Position numbers and translations under genes: made by a program. Below, piece after piece: positions 42,457 through 51,005 of a DNA stretch of 64,000 nucleotides; the stretch's first letter is position 1, and every line of letters starts with the position of its first letter. The DNA is taken from contig NZ_JAFKCZ010000002.1 of NCBI RefSeq assembly GCF_017255185.1, forward strand, positions 1 to 64,000, in the 5' to 3' direction. Origin of the DNA: Parahaliea mediterranea. Its GTDB lineage: Bacteria > Pseudomonadota > Gammaproteobacteria > Pseudomonadales > Halieaceae. The notes beneath the pieces were generated by a model. That model had not been told where the DNA came from, searched no databases, and saw only the letters and a program-made list of their open reading frames with translations.

Positions 42457-43365
42457 TTATTTTTTCACGCTCGAGGCGACGGTACGGATCCAGGTGGCCT
42501 CGTCGATGAAGCCCGCGCCCCAGCTGGACCAGCGCTGCCCCAGTCCCCGGGCGACGATATCGTCCACGCTGGCGCCGTCCTCCAGGCGCTCGACCACCAG
42601 GGTGGCGGTGGCCTCGAGCATGCCCGCGTAACGCTCCAGGTCGGCCTTGTTGGCCAGGCTACCGTGACCGGGCACCACTACGGTGTCGTTGTCGATGCGC
42701 TGCAGTACCGCGGTCACGTTGTTCAAATAGCCGCGAACGCTGCCGCCGGAACCGAGGTCGATAAAGGGGAAGCGATCCTTGAAGAAGTGGTCGCCCATGT
42801 GCACCACGTTCTGCTCCACGAAATACACCACACTGTCGCCGTCGGTGTGCCCGCGGGGGTAGTGCTGGACTTCCACCGCGCCACCGTTGAAGCGCAGGGC
42901 CACCGAATCGCCGTAGGTCACCACCGGCAGCGCCGGCCGCGGGCTGGGTTCGATCACCCGATCCAGGGCCTTCATTTCCTGGCGGGTGGACATGCGCCGG
43001 TAGACGTTGTCGTGGGCGACGATCACCGCGCCGCGCTCGCCCCAGTAGGTGTTGCCGCCGGTGTGGTCGAAATGCCAGTGGGTATTGATCACGAAGCGGG
43101 GGGTGCCCTCGCCCTCGCCGGCCAACCCGTTGAGGGCCCGGTCGTAGGCCGGCGCGTACTCGGTATAGTCGTCGTCGACGATCAGTACGCCGTCCTCGCC
43201 CACCGAGGCCACCACGTTGCCTCCCTTGCCCTGCAACAGGTGCAGGGGCGCGGGCAGTTTGGACATCGCCACCTCCGGCGTGCTGGCGGTTTCAGCGAAA
43301 GCCGGACTGGCGGCCGCGAGCACGGCGGCGAGCGTCGCGCACGGCGCGGAAAGGATGTTGCGCAT
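42457..43365 (-). CDS. Exported metallo-beta-lactamase-fold hydrolase
   Basis: The 302-residue protein (start 43365, MRNILSAPCATL) has a signal peptide ending PAFAE and an MBL motif NTHWHFDHTGGN, with further His in YPRGHTDGDSVVYF and VPGHGS. The fold binds two metals, and related exported proteins hydrolyse lactones, thioesters or other small molecules. Antibiotic inactivation cannot be claimed from sequence. The frame extends to 43524 but without a signal peptide, so the inner start is favoured. Confidence 0.8.
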   Translation of the reverse strand: MRNILSAPCATLAAVLAAASPAFAETASTPEVAMSKLPAPLHLLQGKGGNVVASVGEDGVLIVDDDYTEYAPAYDRALNGLAGEGEGTPRFVINTHWHFDHTGGNTYWGERGAVIVAHDNVYRRMSTRQEMKALDRVIEPSPRPALPVVTYGDSVALRFNGGAVEVQHYPRGHTDGDSVVYFVEQNVVHMGDHFFKDRFPFIDLGSGGSVRGYLNNVTAVLQRIDNDTVVVPGHGSLANKADLERYAGMLEATATLVVERLEDGASVDDIVARGLGQRWSSWGAGFIDEATWIRTVASSVKK

Positions 43366-43594
43366 GGCTGTTCCCTTTGTTCGATTTGTCGGCGGGCCAA
43401 GCCGGAAGGATACCGCCACCCGCCGGCCCTGCCTAGCCAGCGTCCGTCCAGGCGGGAAAGTGCCGCCTCGACCCCGCGAAGGGTGGGGCTGCATTTTGCC
43501 GTTGACGGCGATGAACTCCAGCATAGGGGACCACCGCCCGCGCGGTAATGGGGGAATTAGCGAGCAGCGGTGTATAACGGATGCGCGCCGTCTC

Positions 43595-43616
43595 GCAGGG
43601 TGTTTTTCAACTGTCC
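43595..43616 (+). repeat. GTGTTTTTCAAC repeat, copy 2
   Basis: GCAGGGTGTTTTTCAACTG is the second copy of the short repeat at 40498. It touches the 3' end of the YdcH-like gene and could act in its termination. Confidence 0.45.
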
Positions 43617-43617
43617 A

Positions 43618-43875
43618 CTAGGCGTTGAGATCCGGAATGAGTTCGTCCTTGAGCCGCTCGATCGCGTCTTTGAGCCGCAGCTTTTCCTTTTTCAGGCGTT
43701 GCAACAGGATCTGGTTCTGCGACCGGTGGCTGTACATCTCGGTGATCCTGTTGTCCAGTGCGCGATGCCGGGCGACGAGGTCCTGCAGGCGCATGGCGGG
43801 GCTTATCACTTCGTTGGCAGCCTCCTCGCGATCGTCAGGACTATCGCTTCCGGGGGGCTCTCTCATGTTCATCAC
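43618..43875 (-). CDS. YdcH-family protein (DUF465)
   Basis: The 85-residue protein is helical and charged, with the family-typical RLQDLVARHRALDNRITEM and LQRLKKEKLRLKDAIERL segments, forming a likely coiled coil. Function is unknown in all bacteria known to me. An N-terminal extension of about 25 residues precedes the conserved part. Confidence 0.8.
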   Translation of the reverse strand: MMNMREPPGSDSPDDREEAANEVISPAMRLQDLVARHRALDNRITEMYSHRSQNQILLQRLKKEKLRLKDAIERLKDELIPDLNA

Positions 43876-43967
43876 GACTCCAGTGATCGACCGTTAAGGC
43901 CAAGGCGACACTCTATACCCAGTTGGATTACCGGCACAAGCGACGCCCGCGGGCCGGGCCGGCCGCG

Positions 43968-44804
43968 CTAGGCGGCCAGGTAGCGCCGCCAAAGGGGGTG
44001 CCCGGCATCGCCGATGGCGAGAAAATGCGGGCTCAGCAGGGTGTCCCGGGTATTGTAGCGCGGGGGCTGGCCATCCAGGCCCAGCAGGGTCCCGCCCGCG
44101 GCCTCCAGCAGGGCCTGCCCCGCCGCCACGTCCCATTCGCAGCAGGGGGAAAAGCGGGGATAGAAGTCCCCGGCCCCCTCGACGAGCTGGCAGAATTTTA
44201 GCGCGCTGCCACTGTTCAGGCGCTCGATCGGCCCCCAGTGGGATTGCAGCCATTCGAGACAGCCCTGCAGCTCACGGCCGCGATGGCGGCGGCTGGCCAG
44301 CACGACCAACGGCGCGCCCTCGCACAGCGCGCGGGTAGTCATCGTGGTCGCGCGCCACTCACCGTTGTCACCCCGGGCATAGCGCCACGCGCCGGTTCCG
44401 GGCAGGCCCGCATAGGCCAAACGCTGCAGCGGCAGGTACAGCAAGCCCAGCACCGGCCGATGATCGTCGATCAGGGCGACATTGACAGTGAATTCGCCGG
44501 TGCCCGCCACGAACTCCTTGGTGCCATCGAGCGGATCGACCAGCCAGTAGCGCCGCCACTCGTGCCGCCGCGCCTTGTGCTCCGGAGTGGACTCCTCCGA
44601 CAGCACGGGGACATCGCCGGTCAGCCGCCGCAGCCCGTCGAGCAGAATGTGATGGGAATCGAGATCGGCCCGGGTCAGGGGCGAATCGTCCTGCTTGGCC
44701 TTGACCTTCACTTCGCCGGGCGCGTGGTAGTGCCCGCAGATGGCCTCGCCGGCCTCGTGGCACAGCGCGACGAGAGGGGGAATCAGTGATCTCAATGGCT
44801 GCAC
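43968..44804 (-). CDS. cysQ: 3'(2'),5'-bisphosphate nucleotidase CysQ
   Basis: The 278-residue protein is of the inositol monophosphatase superfamily: SEES (metal site), DPLDGTKEF (DPxDGT motif), and the C-terminal CCEWDVAAGQALLEAAGG. CysQ hydrolyses 3'-phosphoadenosine 5'-phosphate, a by-product of sulfate assimilation, to AMP. It is divergent from yrfG, and the 125 bp between them probably hold both promoters. Confidence 0.92.
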   Translation of the reverse strand: MQPLRSLIPPLVALCHEAGEAICGHYHAPGEVKVKAKQDDSPLTRADLDSHHILLDGLRRLTGDVPVLSEESTPEHKARRHEWRRYWLVDPLDGTKEFVAGTGEFTVNVALIDDHRPVLGLLYLPLQRLAYAGLPGTGAWRYARGDNGEWRATTMTTRALCEGAPLVVLASRRHRGRELQGCLEWLQSHWGPIERLNSGSALKFCQLVEGAGDFYPRFSPCCEWDVAAGQALLEAAGGTLLGLDGQPPRYNTRDTLLSPHFLAIGDAGHPLWRRYLAA

Positions 44805-44929
44805 GGGCGGTCCTGTCGAATAGAGTCCACACTATACCACTCCCCCTGCCGGCCCGCTGGCCCCACGCTGCAGCCGGCGGCAAAAAACGGCATAATACGC
44901 CACCTGATCACTACCTCCCGAGCCCCGCC

Positions 44930-45604
44930 ATGATCAACTGGGACAGCATCGACACCGTACTGCTGGATATGGACGGCACCCTGCTCGACCTCCATTTCGA
45001 CAACTTTTTCTGGATGGAGCACGTGCCGCGGGAGTACGCGCGCCGCAATAACATCCCGGAGCAGGAGGCGAGCGAGGCACTGCTGGCGCGCATCAGCGAC
45101 AACACCGGCACCCTGGACTGGTACAGCCTCGACTACTGGACCGCGCAGCTGGACATGGACCTGCCCGCGCTGAAGCGCGAACTGCGGCACATGGTCAGCC
45201 TGCGGCCCCACGCCCTGGATTTCCTCAAGGCCCTGCGCGAGGGACCGCGCGATGTGGTAATGGTCACCAACGCCCACCGCAAGACCCTGGACATCAAGAT
45301 GGAACAGGTGGACATCACCGACTGGTTCCACCGCATCGTGGTTTCCCACGAGCTGCGGGCGCCGAAGGAAGAGCAGGCCTTCTGGCACGCCCTGCAGGCG
45401 CTTCATCCCTTCGACCCGTCGCGCACATTACTGATCGACGACACCGAGTCGGTGCTCGATTCGGCCCATACCTACGGCATCGCCCACCTCCTCACCCTGC
45501 TGCAGCCCGACAGCCAGCGCCAAAAGCGCATCGACACGCGTTTCCCCGGCATTCACCACTTCGACGAAATCATGCCGGGCGCCCCCCGCCGGATGGCAAC
45601 GTGA
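44930..45604 (+). CDS. yrfG: GMP/IMP nucleotidase YrfG (HAD family)
   Basis: The 224-residue protein begins INWDSIDTVLLDMDGTLLDLHFDNFFW, with the HAD motif DMDGT, then VTNAHRKTLDIKM and LLIDDTESVLDSA (HAD motif IV). These features and length match E. coli YrfG. It dephosphorylates purine mononucleotides. The start at 44930 was chosen on the DMDGT spacing. hslR overlaps by four bases (GTGA), as in the E. coli yrfG-hslR order. Confidence 0.92.
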   Translation: MINWDSIDTVLLDMDGTLLDLHFDNFFWMEHVPREYARRNNIPEQEASEALLARISDNTGTLDWYSLDYWTAQLDMDLPALKRELRHMVSLRPHALDFLKALREGPRDVVMVTNAHRKTLDIKMEQVDITDWFHRIVVSHELRAPKEEQAFWHALQALHPFDPSRTLLIDDTESVLDSAHTYGIAHLLTLLQPDSQRQKRIDTRFPGIHHFDEIMPGAPRRMAT

Positions 45605-46005
45605 ACGAGGCCGCGCCACTCGCCCGCCTGCGCCTGGACAAATGGCTGTGGGCGGCGCGGTTTTTCAAGACCCGCAGCCTGGCCAAGGCCGCTATCGAGG
45701 GGGGCAAGGTGCAGCTGGCGGGCCAGCGGGTCAAGGTCTCCAGGGAAATCGCCGTCGGCGACCACCTGCAGATCCGCCAGGGCTGGGAACTCAAGGAGGT
45801 GCGGGTGGAGGCCCTGTCGGACCAGCGCCGGGGCGCCCCCGAGGCGCAGGCCCTGTACCGGGAAACAGAGGATTCAGTGGCGCGCCGGGAGTCCGAAGCC
45901 GCCGCCAGGAAGGCCGCCGGGGGCATGATAGAGCGCCCCGCGCGCCGGCCCAGCAAAAAACAACGGCGGCAAATCCACCGCTTCAAGGAATCCCCCGGGG
46001 ATTGA
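45601..46005 (+). CDS. hslR: Heat shock protein 15, S4 RNA-binding
   Basis: The 134-residue protein has an S4 domain: RLDKWLWAARFFKTRSLAKAAIEGGKVQLAGQ is split here into segments starting RLDKWLWAARFF. A basic C-terminal tail (ERPARRPSKKQRR) follows. Hsp15 rescues stalled 50S subunits carrying a nascent peptidyl-tRNA in E. coli. The GTG start overlaps the stop of yrfG. Confidence 0.93.
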   Translation: MNEAAPLARLRLDKWLWAARFFKTRSLAKAAIEGGKVQLAGQRVKVSREIAVGDHLQIRQGWELKEVRVEALSDQRRGAPEAQALYRETEDSVARRESEAAARKAAGGMIERPARRPSKKQRRQIHRFKESPGD

Positions 46006-46010
46006 GCCGC

Positions 46011-46030
46011 GCCCACCGGGGCGGGTGGGC
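46011..46030. terminator. Hairpin between convergent genes
   Basis: GCCCACC and GGTGGGC form a 7-bp stem with a 6-nt loop in the 56-bp gap between hslR and the diguanylate cyclase. No T-run follows. Confidence 0.3.
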
Positions 46031-46061
46031 CGCTATTCGCGGCGTGGCAATGCCCGGCGCG

Positions 46062-47291
46062 TCAGCCGGCGCGGGCGTCGTCGGTTTCCGGCGTGTAGTG
46101 AGCGATGGCATTCCGGCCGGCATCCTTGGCCTGGTAGAGCGCGCGGTCGGCCATAATAATCAGGTCTGCCGGCTCCAGCTGGCTGCCGGGATGCAGCGTC
46201 ACCACTCCCTGGCTGATGGTGATGCACTGGGCAATCTGCGAGGTGCTGTGCTCGATCCGCTCCTCCAGCACTGTGTCCTTGAGGCGTTCGGCGGTGCGCA
46301 GAACCGCATGCTCGTTCGCCCCCGGCAGGATAATGATGAATTCCTCGCCGCCGTAGCGCGCCACCACCTCGCCGGCCCGGGCCGTGGCGCGCTGCATCAG
46401 GTCCGCCAGCTTCTGCAACACCACATCCCCGGCGGGGTGGCCGTAGGTGTCGTTGTAGTTCTTGAAGTAATCCACGTCGAGCATCACCACCGACAGCTGG
46501 CTGTTATTGCGGCGGGCGCGATTGATCTCCTCGCGCAGCACCTTGTTGACCACGCGGCGGTTGCCTAGGCCGGTCAGCTCGTCGACGTTGGCGAGATCGG
46601 TCAGCTGGCGCCGGGCGTCCCGCAGCTGGCGGTTGCGGTCGCGCAGGGAACTGGTGATATCCCCCAGCTCGCGGGCCATGGTCTCGCGCTCCCAGTTGAG
46701 GGCGATCATGCTGCGAAAGGACAGGTACACCCGGTTGCTCACCGCCAGTAATACCGCACACACGCCCAGGGTAAACAAACCCACCAGCAGATTGTGCTCC
46801 TGCTCCCAATAGTGAGCCAGGCACCACCAGGCGATGGGCCACAGGGAGGTGAACAGGTGGGCGATAAAATACTCGCGCAGCGCGAGCGTCACCCCCATCG
46901 ACAGGGTGATCACCATGAATATCAGCAGCAGGAACACGTACTGCAGGGTCTCGGGCACCAGATATGTGGCGACGACGTAGGCCGAGGACCAGACCGCCCC
47001 GGTCACCGCCGCGCCCAGCAGGAGCTGCCAGTAGACCCGGCGCGGCCGGTCGAGGAAGCGCCGCTCCACCAGGGCATTGCTCATGTACAGGGAGCGGAAC
47101 AGCAGCATGATCAATACCAGGCAGGCCCACAGCAGCAGGTAGGTGACCGGGATGAACTGCCAAAACAGCGCGATGGTCGCCAGCACCCCCAGCATATTGG
47201 CGCTGATGGTGGCGATGCGGCCGTTGAGCATGAGCATCTCCAACTGGGAGGCAAACAGCTCTTCGGCCGGTATGTGGCGCTGGTAGATCAT
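46062..47291 (-). CDS. Membrane diguanylate cyclase (GGDEF), MASE-type N-terminus
   Basis: The 409-residue protein has about six membrane helices (residues 30-190), a coiled linker (MARELGDITSSLRDRNRQLRDARRQL) and a GGDEF domain with GGEEF at 314-318. At the I-site position the sequence is RAGE (305-308), with Glu in place of the usual Asp, so feedback inhibition may be weaker. The catalytic DVDYFKNYNDTYGHPAGD is intact. It should make c-di-GMP. It lies convergent with hslR and divergent from the SGNH-like gene. Confidence 0.88.
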   Translation of the reverse strand: MIYQRHIPAEELFASQLEMLMLNGRIATISANMLGVLATIALFWQFIPVTYLLLWACLVLIMLLFRSLYMSNALVERRFLDRPRRVYWQLLLGAAVTGAVWSSAYVVATYLVPETLQYVFLLLIFMVITLSMGVTLALREYFIAHLFTSLWPIAWWCLAHYWEQEHNLLVGLFTLGVCAVLLAVSNRVYLSFRSMIALNWERETMARELGDITSSLRDRNRQLRDARRQLTDLANVDELTGLGNRRVVNKVLREEINRARRNNSQLSVVMLDVDYFKNYNDTYGHPAGDVVLQKLADLMQRATARAGEVVARYGGEEFIIILPGANEHAVLRTAERLKDTVLEERIEHSTSQIAQCITISQGVVTLHPGSQLEPADLIIMADRALYQAKDAGRNAIAHYTPETDDARAG

Positions 47292-47434
47292 CTGCCAATG
47301 CTACACCGATGTCGAGAATGAGCCCATGCACCCCCGAAAAGGTGAGAACCCGGTCACAGTGGCGGCGCCAGCGCAATTGCCAGGGTTCGCCAATTCCGAC
47401 ACACTGCGGCCAAGAACCAGACCGGGGCCCGGAG

Positions 47435-48178
47435 ATGTACTCCTGGAAAACCATCCGCACTTTCTGTGTGGTGTTACTGATTTTGCCGTTGATACACCTG
47501 GTGATCCTGGTCTCCCGGGAAACCGCGGCCACCCTGAACAGCTCCCCGACCGCCTGGCAGGGCGAAATGGACGCCTATATCGAGCAGGATGAACGCGCGT
47601 CCCTGCCCAAAAACCCCATCGTGGTGATCGGCGGTCGCCGGGTGGCGCTATGGCGGGACCTGCAGACCCTCAGCGCCCACCGGCCGGTGCTGGTGCGCGC
47701 GCTCGGCGATGCCACCGTGAACGACCTCACCCACTACCACGAGCGACTCGTGGGCTTCTACCGGCCGGCGGTCGTGGTGCTACTACCCGGCAACAGCGAA
47801 TTCCAGGTCAGGGACGCCAAGTCCGCCGGTGAACTGGCGCGGGCCATCGGGGAGCTGGTCGCCCTCGACAGCCGCCACGACGGCCAGCGCCTGTTCTACG
47901 TGTTCAGCCCGATTAAAACCACCCTCTACCCCGCGGACCATGACAAGATCGACGAAGTTGGCCGCCGTTTACGCGCCTGGGCCGGTGAGCAGCCCGGCCT
48001 GCGCCTGCTCGACGCCAACCCCCTGCTCGCGGGCCCCGACGGCACCCCCGACCCGGCCAACTTCCGCAGCGACGGGGTAAACCTCAACAACGCCGGCTAC
48101 CTGCGCCTGAGCCTGCTGCTGGAACGGCAACTGGCGGCCGATTTTCCGCAGGATTACCCGATTTCCACGGCTCGCTAA
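47435..48178 (+). CDS. SGNH-hydrolase-like protein, probably inactive
   Basis: The 247-residue protein has one N-terminal membrane anchor (about residues 8-26) and an SGNH-like fold. Block I, normally GDSxT, reads VVIGGRRVAL without Ser. Block III is kept as PGNSEF, and block V, normally DxxH, is SDGVNLNNAGY with Asn in place of His (about residue 216). Two catalytic residues are therefore missing. A binding or scaffolding role is possible. The start at 47435 follows GGAG. dxs follows 37 bp downstream. Confidence 0.6.
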   Translation: MYSWKTIRTFCVVLLILPLIHLVILVSRETAATLNSSPTAWQGEMDAYIEQDERASLPKNPIVVIGGRRVALWRDLQTLSAHRPVLVRALGDATVNDLTHYHERLVGFYRPAVVVLLPGNSEFQVRDAKSAGELARAIGELVALDSRHDGQRLFYVFSPIKTTLYPADHDKIDEVGRRLRAWAGEQPGLRLLDANPLLAGPDGTPDPANFRSDGVNLNNAGYLRLSLLLERQLAADFPQDYPISTAR

Positions 48179-48215
48179 CACCCACCCGGGGGCAATTTTG
48201 CGCTAGAATCCCGGC

Positions 48216-50225
48216 ATGATATCCGACATTCCCATCATCCGGCCCCAGACTCCCCTCCTGGATGCCATCGACCAGGGCCGCTCCCTGCGCGAACTCAGCG
48301 AGCACCAGTTGCAGGTTCTCACCGAGGAACTGCGGGCCTTCCTGCTCTACACCGTGGGCCAGACCGGCGGCCATTTCGGTGCCGGGTTGGGAGTGGTGGA
48401 ACTCACCGTGGCGCTGCACCACGTCTTCAACACCCCCGAGGATCGCATCGTATGGGACGTGGGTCACCAGACCTACCCCCACAAGATCCTCACCGGGCGC
48501 ATGGGGCAGATGCACACCATGCGCCAGGCGGGCGGACTGGCGGGCTTCCCCAAACGCAGCGAGAGCGCGTACGACACCTTTGGCGTGGGACACTCCTCGA
48601 CCAGCATTTCCGCCGCCATGGGCATGGCCCTGGCCGCGCGGCAGCAGGGCGTGAACCGCAAGGTGGTGGCGGTGATTGGCGACGGCGCCATCACCGGCGG
48701 CATGGCCATTGAGGCCCTGGCCCACGGCGGCCACGAGCGACCCAACATGCTGGTGATCCTCAACGACAACCAGATGTCCATCGGCCACAACCGCGGCGGG
48801 CTGGCCACCTACTTCGCCAAGATCTGGGCCAGCAAGACCTACATCGCCCTGCGCGAGGGCTCCAAGCGGGTACTGGAGAAAATCCGCCCCGCCTGGGAAC
48901 TGGCCAAGCGCACCGAGGAACACATGAAGGGCATGGTCGCCCCCGGCACCCTGTTCGAGGAGCTGGGCTGGCACTACATCGGCCCCCTGGACGGCCACGA
49001 CCTGCCCCAGCTGATCCATACCCTGGAAAACATGAAAGACCTGGAGGGCCCCCAGTTCCTCCACATCCGCACCATGAAGGGCAAGGGTTTCGCTCCCGCC
49101 GAGCGCGATCCGGTGGGCTACCACGCCATCAACAAAATCGAAGCCAAGCCCAAGGGCCCGCAACCCGCCCTGCCACCCGCGGCGCCCAAAAAGCTCAAAT
49201 ACCAGGACGTGTTCGGCCGCTGGCTGTGCGACATGGCCGAACAAGAGCCGCGCCTGGTGGGCATCACCCCCGCCATGTGCGAGGGCTCCGGCATGGTCGA
49301 CTTCGCCAAGCGCTTCCCGGATCGCTACTACGACGTAGCCATCGCCGAGCAGCACGCCGTCACCCTGGCCGCCGGCATGGCCTGCGACGGCCTCAAGCCG
49401 GTGGTCGCCATCTACTCCACCTTCCTGCAACGCGGCTACGACCAACTCATCCACGACGTCGCCCTGCAGAACCTCGACGTCACCTTCGCCATCGACCGCG
49501 CCGGCCTGGTGGGCCAGGACGGCCCCACCCACCACGGCGCCTTCGACCTCAGCTACCTGCGCTGCATACCCAACATGGTCATCGGCGCGCCCTCCGACGA
49601 GAACGAGTGCCGGCAGATGCTCTACGCCGCCTACCGGCACGAGGGCCCCAGCGCGGTACGCTACCCACGGGGAACCGGGCCGGGTGCGATTATCGCCAAT
49701 GAGATGACGGGGATGGAGATTGGCAAGGCGGTGACCGTGAGGCGGGGGGAGCGGGTGGCGATACTCAGCTTTGGCACCGTGCTGCCCGCGGCCATGGAGG
49801 CGGCGGAGGCGTTGAATGCCACGGTGGTGGATATGCGGTGGGTGAAGCCACTCGACGAAGCCCTGATTATGGAGCTGGCCACACAGCACGAACTGCTGGT
49901 GTCGATCGAAGACAATGCCACCGCCGGCGGCGCAGGATCGTCGGTGGGTGAATACCTGCACAAGGCAAGATTTGACACTCCCCTGCTGACAATGGGCATT
50001 GCAGACCAGTTCATTGACCACAGTTCGCAAACAGAACAACACAACGATGCAGGAATGAGCGCAGAGGGCATCAAACAGGCCATCCTCCAGTTTCGCGGCA
50101 TGCCACGCCAGTCCTGTAGGGCCGAATTCATTCGGCCACCCCTGTCGCCGGATTCACCAACCGTCAGCAGCCCCACTTCGACGGCCAACGCCATTCCCGC
50201 GAATGCGGGAATCCATCGTCCCTAG
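48216..50225 (+). CDS. dxs: 1-deoxy-D-xylulose-5-phosphate synthase
   Basis: The 669-residue protein has [27 protein letters not shown], the ThDP motif [10 protein letters not shown]...NDNQMSIG, and the transketolase C-terminal half with [11 protein letters not shown]. It makes DXP from pyruvate and glyceraldehyde 3-phosphate for isoprenoids, thiamine and pyridoxal. The normal C-terminus is reached at about ILQFRGMP (residue ~630). The remaining 40 residues are encoded by two repeat palindromes (50113-50138 and 50193-50212), so the original stop appears to have been lost. Codon use becomes less GC-biased after about 49,670. Confidence 0.95.
   Translation: MISDIPIIRPQTPLLDAIDQGRSLRELSEHQLQVLTEELRAFLLYTVGQTGGHFGAGLGVVELTVALHHVFNTPEDRIVWDVGHQTYPHKILTGRMGQMHTMRQAGGLAGFPKRSESAYDTFGVGHSSTSISAAMGMALAARQQGVNRKVVAVIGDGAITGGMAIEALAHGGHERPNMLVILNDNQMSIGHNRGGLATYFAKIWASKTYIALREGSKRVLEKIRPAWELAKRTEEHMKGMVAPGTLFEELGWHYIGPLDGHDLPQLIHTLENMKDLEGPQFLHIRTMKGKGFAPAERDPVGYHAINKIEAKPKGPQPALPPAAPKKLKYQDVFGRWLCDMAEQEPRLVGITPAMCEGSGMVDFAKRFPDRYYDVAIAEQHAVTLAAGMACDGLKPVVAIYSTFLQRGYDQLIHDVALQNLDVTFAIDRAGLVGQDGPTHHGAFDLSYLRCIPNMVIGAPSDENECRQMLYAAYRHEGPSAVRYPRGTGPGAIIANEMTGMEIGKAVTVRRGERVAILSFGTVLPAAMEAAEALNATVVDMRWVKPLDEALIMELATQHELLVSIEDNATAGGAGSSVGEYLHKARFDTPLLTMGIADQFIDHSSQTEQHNDAGMSAEGIKQAILQFRGMPRQSCRAEFIRPPLSPDSPTVSSPTSTANAIPANAGIHRP
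50113..50212. repeat. Palindromic repeats at the 3' end of dxs
   Basis: The first element (50115-50137, starting TGTAGGGCCGAATTCATT) is a near copy of the 23-bp unit at 38371-38393. The second, ATTCCCGC-GAAT-GCGGGAAT (50193-50212), belongs to the type seen between fadB and fadA. Both are translated as part of dxs. Confidence 0.7.
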
Positions 50226-50236
50226 TCACACAGCCC

Positions 50237-51004
50237 ATGGAACGGGCCTACCAATACAACTATTCGCAGCTTAAACCCAGCGTTTTTGACATCCAGGGCC
50301 GTGAACGCAAAGCCAACACGATCGTTAAAGTTTGCCAGCACTTTTTGCAGACCCAGAAACTTGACCACCTTAGCCTGCTGGATGTCGGCAGCTCCAGTGG
50401 TATCATCGACAATCACCTGGCGAACTACTTTGGCCACGTAACCGGAATCGATATTGACGATCCGGCCATGGCCTTCGCACAGATGCAGTTCAACAAGCCC
50501 AATCTCGTCTATCAGCAAGGTGACGCCATGAACCTTGCATTCCCCGACTCACACTTCGACGTGGTAGTGTGCTCCCACGTTTACGAACATGTACCTGACG
50601 CAGGCACCTTGTTCGAAGAAATATATCGTGTGCTAAAGCCCGGCGGATTCTGTTATTTCTCGGGTAACAACAAGATCATGCTGATGGAACCACATCATCG
50701 CCTGCCCTTCCTTTCGCTCTTACCGCAATGGCTGGCTGACCGTTATATGCGGATCACAGGCAAGGGTTACCACTACCACGAAAAACATCTCGGCTACTGG
50801 TCACTAAAGCGACTATGCGATAACTTTGTTTTGCACGACTATTCTGCACGCGTTATTGAAACTCCCGAGGTATTCGGCGTCGAATACATGTTAACGCCGC
50901 GCTCGTTGAAGTGGCGGCTAGCAAATAGCATTGCCAATTTAGCCAAGTGGGCAACGCCCCATATCTGGCTTTTACAGCGTCCCGAAAATAATAACATGGC
51001 CTAA
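50237..51004 (+). CDS. SAM-dependent methyltransferase (class I)
   Basis: The 255-residue protein has the Rossmann SAM-binding motif LLDVGSSSGIIDNHLANYFG, motif DIDDP, and FDVVVCSHVYEHVPDAGTLFEEIYRVLKPGG split over motifs II-III. It resembles UbiE/Methyltransf_11 types common in polysaccharide clusters. The target, presumably a sugar or lipid-linked intermediate, is unknown. It begins the AT-richer island 11 bp after the dxs stop, with no clear Shine-Dalgarno, and is followed by the glycosyltransferase one base after its stop. Confidence 0.85.
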   Translation: MERAYQYNYSQLKPSVFDIQGRERKANTIVKVCQHFLQTQKLDHLSLLDVGSSSGIIDNHLANYFGHVTGIDIDDPAMAFAQMQFNKPNLVYQQGDAMNLAFPDSHFDVVVCSHVYEHVPDAGTLFEEIYRVLKPGGFCYFSGNNKIMLMEPHHRLPFLSLLPQWLADRYMRITGKGYHYHEKHLGYWSLKRLCDNFVLHDYSARVIETPEVFGVEYMLTPRSLKWRLANSIANLAKWATPHIWLLQRPENNNMA

Positions 51005-51005
51005 T

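Noticed and set aside
42457-43365. Beta-lactamase resistance gene
   Set aside because: The fold and HxHxDH motif alone do not show beta-lactam hydrolysis; the family covers many activities.
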